Source: CAVPNY01 sp963706905 (GTDB lineage: Bacteria; Chloroflexota; Anaerolineae; Anaerolineales; UBA4823). From it: a stretch of DNA of 64,000 bases. Position numbers and translations under genes: made by a program. Below the pieces are notes generated by a model. It was not told the origin of the DNA. It saw nothing but the letters and a program-made list of their open reading frames with translations, and ran no database searches. Shown one piece after another: positions 61,975 through 64,000 of the stretch (its first letter is position 1; each line of letters opens with the position of its first letter). The stretch spans positions 496,001-560,000 of the forward strand of contig CAVPNY010000012.1 of the NCBI GenBank assembly GCA_963706905.1, written 5' to 3'.

Positions 61975-62313
61975 ATGAAGTACGCAATCGTGGAAGATGG
62001 CGGCAAACAGTACAAAGCCGTCGAAGGCAGCACAATCGATGTCGATCGTTTCCAGGCTGAACCAGGCGATGATATCGATCTCGAACATGTGCTATTGGTC
62101 GTCGACAATGAACAGGTTCACATCGGCTCCCCATTCGTAGCTGGAGCCAAAGTTGAAGCCAGTGTCGAAAGTCAAGTGAAAGCCCCCAAGCTGGTTGTAT
62201 TCAAATACAAACCCAAGCAGCGATACCGGGTTAAAACCGGTCACCGGCAAAAATATACTCGTTTGATGATAAACTCGATTACCGTGGGATCGGGAGGCAA
62301 GAATGGCTCATAA
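61975..62313 (+). CDS. rplU: 50S ribosomal protein L21
   Basis: 112 residues from the ATG at 61975, with GGAGG 8 bases upstream; an earlier in-frame codon gives five extra residues without support. Typical L21: MKYAIVEDGGKQYKAVEG, a central VLLVVDNEQVHIGSPFV and the basic RYRVKTGHRQKYTRLMI ending. It binds 23S rRNA in the large subunit. Its stop lies inside the rpmA start region (11-base overlap), giving coupled translation. Promoter at 61811. Confidence 0.96.
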   Translation: MKYAIVEDGGKQYKAVEGSTIDVDRFQAEPGDDIDLEHVLLVVDNEQVHIGSPFVAGAKVEASVESQVKAPKLVVFKYKPKQRYRVKTGHRQKYTRLMINSITVGSGGKNGS

Positions 62314-62563
62314 GAAGGGCGGCGGTTCCAGCCGCAACGGTCGTGATAGCAAGGGCCAACGCCTAGGAGTGAAAGTTTTCAGTGGAGAACAGGTGCTTTC
62401 AGGGCACATCTTAGTTCGCCAAAGAGGCACATCGATCAGACCAGGTCGTAATGTTGGCATCGGCAGTGATGATACGTTGTTTGCCACCATGGATGGAATT
62501 GTTGTTTACGAAACCAACCGCGATGGGCGTAAACGCGTCAGTGTTGTTCCTGCAGCATCGTAA
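62303..62563 (+). CDS. rpmA: 50S ribosomal protein L27
   Basis: 86 residues: AHKKGGGSSRNGRDSKGQRL at the N-terminus, LVRQRGTSIRPGRNVGIGSDDT in the middle. L27 sits near the peptidyl-transferase centre. The start codon lies within rplU (11-base overlap), with GGGAGG upstream. The N-terminus needs no removal of an extension, unlike the Firmicutes form. The obgE gene that often follows is absent; an L31 gene follows instead after 70 bases. Confidence 0.97.
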   Translation: MAHKKGGGSSRNGRDSKGQRLGVKVFSGEQVLSGHILVRQRGTSIRPGRNVGIGSDDTLFATMDGIVVYETNRDGRKRVSVVPAAS

Positions 62564-62633
62564 TCAAATATTTTACAGGTAGATTTCCTCTCATAGGCAA
62601 ATTGATCCTGCGAATGGAAGGAATGTTTTATCA

Positions 62634-63107
62634 ATGAAAGAGAATACTCACCCAACTTATTACCTAGACGCTCAGGTGATCTGCGCCTGTGGAAATACCT
62701 GGACGACGGGTTCTACGCTAAAAGTCATTCACACCGACGTTTGTTCAAAGTGCCATCCATTCTATACGGGGGAACAACGGATCGTTGACACAGAAGGGCA
62801 GGTAGACCGCTTCTATAAGAAACTTCAGGCTCGTCAGAACTACATCTCTGATATTGAAGCCCGAGAAGCCGCGCGAACATCTCCTGATCGTCCAATCGCG
62901 GAGCTGGATCTGGGCAATCGTGCAACCGAAGCCTTGGCTAAGGCCGGAATAACCAAAGTAGGCCAGGTCATCGAAAAACTGGAGTTGGGCGAATCCACTT
63001 TACTCTCAGTTGAAGGTTTTGGCCGCAAATCACTGGCTGATCTCAAGAAAGCCCTCCGCCGCCTGGGTTACCAATTACCCGAAGCAGCCGCAGAAATCCA
63101 AGTTTAG
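62634..63107 (+). CDS. rpmE: Ribosomal protein L31 fused to an RNA polymerase alpha-CTD-like domain
   Basis: 157 residues, about twice the usual L31 length. Residues 1-70 are zinc-type L31: HPTYYLDAQVICACGNTWTTGS, a second CxxC in CSKCHPFYTGEQ, and VDTEGQVDRFYKK. After a linker of about 20 residues, residues 87-150 read like the alpha C-terminal domain of RNA polymerase: PIAELDLGNRATEALAKAGI, then VEGFGRKSLADLKKALRRLG, the helix-hairpin-helix with the conserved GRKSL motif. L31 bridges the ribosomal subunits; the alpha-CTD binds DNA and NusA-type factors. It is followed by a strong terminator. The frame is intact and the fusion has no sign of error. Confidence 0.92.
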   Translation: MKENTHPTYYLDAQVICACGNTWTTGSTLKVIHTDVCSKCHPFYTGEQRIVDTEGQVDRFYKKLQARQNYISDIEAREAARTSPDRPIAELDLGNRATEALAKAGITKVGQVIEKLELGESTLLSVEGFGRKSLADLKKALRRLGYQLPEAAAEIQV

Positions 63108-63131
63108 AAACCACCTTTTTATTGAAATTGC

Positions 63132-63169
63132 GAGCCTCCCGTTGGTTGTACCGAACGGGAGGCTCTTTT
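63132..63169 (+). terminator. Intrinsic terminator after the L31 fusion gene
   Basis: GAGCCTCCCGTT (63132-63143) pairs perfectly with AACGGGAGGCTC (63154-63165), then TTTT. It lies 25 bases after the stop and ends the rplU-rpmA-rpmE transcript. Confidence 0.9.
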
Positions 63170-63270
63170 ATAAGTGTATGGTAGAATTTTATTAACCCGA
63201 ATTAATCTCTCTGTCCAATCGACTATCGCGGTGGCTGACTGCGGTAAATAATTTTACCTTCGAGGCGCTT

Positions 63271-63844
63271 ATGAAACATCATACTGGCTCTGTTGAGGTC
63301 ATTGTTGGATCAATGTTTAGTGGCAAGACAGACGAATTGATCCGCCGTTTGAGACGGGCAACCATCGCCCGCCAGAAAGTTCAAGTATTTAAGCCTGCCA
63401 TTGATCGGCGCTATGCTGAAACCAAGGTGACGTCTCATGCTGGCAACGATTATGATGCGAAACCAATTGAAAGCTCTGCCAACATCCTGAAAAACCTAAA
63501 ACCAGAAACCACAGTGGTTGCTATTGATGAGGCTCAGTTCTTCGATTCGGATTTAATCACCATCGTCCGCGAATTAGCAGATGAGGGTTTAAGGGTCATT
63601 GTTGCTGGCTTGGATACAGATTTCCGAGGTGAACCTTTCGGACCAATGCCAAATCTTATGGCTCAAGCCGAGCACGTGGACAAGCTGCATGCCATTTGCA
63701 TGGTCTGCGGCGAAGAAGCCTCTCGTACTCAACGCCTGGTGAATGGCCGACCCGCCCATTATCAACGATCCTGTCGTCATCGTTGGAGCTTCTGAACTCT
63801 ACGAAGCCCGCTGCCGGAAACATCACGAAGTCCCGAGGGATTAA
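63271..63844 (+). CDS. tdk: Thymidine kinase, frame broken near the end
   Basis: The P-loop GSMFSGKTDELIRRL (residues 12-26), the catalytic VVAIDEAQFF and the substrate region GLDTDFRGEPFGPMPNLMAQA define a type II thymidine kinase, which phosphorylates thymidine for salvage. Two zinc cysteines lie in CMVCGEEAS. The open frame stops at 63795 after an odd RSCRHRWSF, but removing one C near 63753 gives the expected ending NDPVVIVGASELYEARCRKHH, with the second zinc Cys, through to the TAA at 63842. The break is most likely an error. Confidence 0.92.
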
Positions 63845-63846
63845 CT

Positions 63847-64000
63847 ATGCAGGATTATCACGATTTCCTGGCGGAGATACTAATTCCCGCCGATTGAGTT
63901 ACAACAACGCATCTTGGAGTTGGGCGCTGAAATTACCCAAGATTACGCAGGCAAGAATCTTCACCTGGTATGTATCTTGCGAGGAGGGGTATTGTTCCTC
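63847..64000 (+). CDS. hpt: Hypoxanthine phosphoribosyltransferase, N-terminal part, frame broken
   Basis: It starts at the ATG at 63847, two bases after the tdk stop. The protein reads MQDYHDFLAEILIPAD, then an extra T (63894-63895) creates a stop; in the next frame it goes on ELQQRILELGAEITQDYAGK and LVCILRGGVLFL up to the window edge. The LRGG motif is the pyrophosphate-binding loop of Hpt, which makes IMP or GMP from hypoxanthine or guanine. The C-terminal half, with the PRPP motif, is outside the window. Salvage neighbour of tdk. Confidence 0.8.

Noticed and set aside
1..64000. tRNA, rRNA, CRISPR array, prophage or toxin-antitoxin locus
   Set aside because: No CCA-type cloverleaf, 16S/23S/5S segments, regularly spaced repeats with spacers, or phage structural genes were recognised on either strand.

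Overview
The window looks like a chromosomal segment of a member of the Chloroflexota, most likely class Anaerolineae. This is inferred from the gene set: a ribosomal protein L31 fused to an RNA polymerase alpha-CTD-like domain, CpXC, YhfC and FG-GAP/sortase proteins, 2-oxoacid:ferredoxin oxidoreductase, and the absence of respiratory genes here. No rRNA, tRNA, CRISPR array or prophage was seen. The sequence carries at least eight single-base frame breaks and one in-frame stop, several in genes expected to be essential (pyruvate dehydrogenase E1 beta and E2, tdk, hpt). It therefore reads like a draft or metagenome assembly with residual indels rather than a decaying genome.

Region 1-7.3 kb (minus strand) is an extracellular polysaccharide operon. 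It starts with a small unknown protein and a NusG/RfaH-like elongation factor, followed by a flippase, a TPR protein, a beta-propeller-like protein, an O-antigen-ligase-like protein, a sulfotransferase and a truncated glycosyltransferase. Region 7.4-11.4 kb holds a glycolytic operon gap-pgk-tpiA plus an M50-like membrane protease, driven by a good sigma-70-type promoter and with a strong hairpin in each of the first two intercistronic gaps. yvcK and recJ are divergent, and an intact ISKra4-like insertion sequence with a 7-bp target duplication sits between them.

Region 16-28 kb is mixed: a frameshifted GT2, a MoxR-like AAA ATPase, GDPD, a PLP dehydratase and a lone CoA-transferase-beta-like protein in one run, a secreted GH3 protein, a Ser/Thr kinase divergent from an FHA-winged-helix regulator, and an ATP-grasp/esterase pair. 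Region 27.6-33 kb (minus) carries an aminotransferase, a sensor kinase with an in-frame stop, a CpXC coiled-coil protein and wecB. Region 33-36 kb (plus) carries tgt, uppP and a PstS-like lipoprotein.

Region 37-41 kb (minus) is the pyruvate dehydrogenase E1 alpha/E1 beta/E2 operon with a CBS protein upstream. Region 41-49.3 kb (plus) holds a YhfC protease/ABC-2 exporter/zinc-ribbon membrane unit, a large FG-GAP protein ending in a sortase domain with its own LPETG motif, and a four-subunit 2-oxoacid:ferredoxin oxidoreductase. A NarL-type two-component pair follows (49.6-52.8 kb), then pyruvate phosphate dikinase on the minus strand. PDH, the 2-oxoacid oxidoreductase, PPDK and gap-pgk-tpiA together give a pyruvate-centred anaerobic metabolism.

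The most striking regulatory element is a cyclic-di-GMP-I (GEMM) riboswitch with its own terminator at 55.98-56.12 kb. It lies upstream of an exported subtilisin-like protease whose C-terminus is a run of GYGAWAG heptads. After a giant cyclase/AAA/TPR protein on the minus strand, the window ends with rplU-rpmA, the L31-alphaCTD fusion, tdk and the start of hpt.
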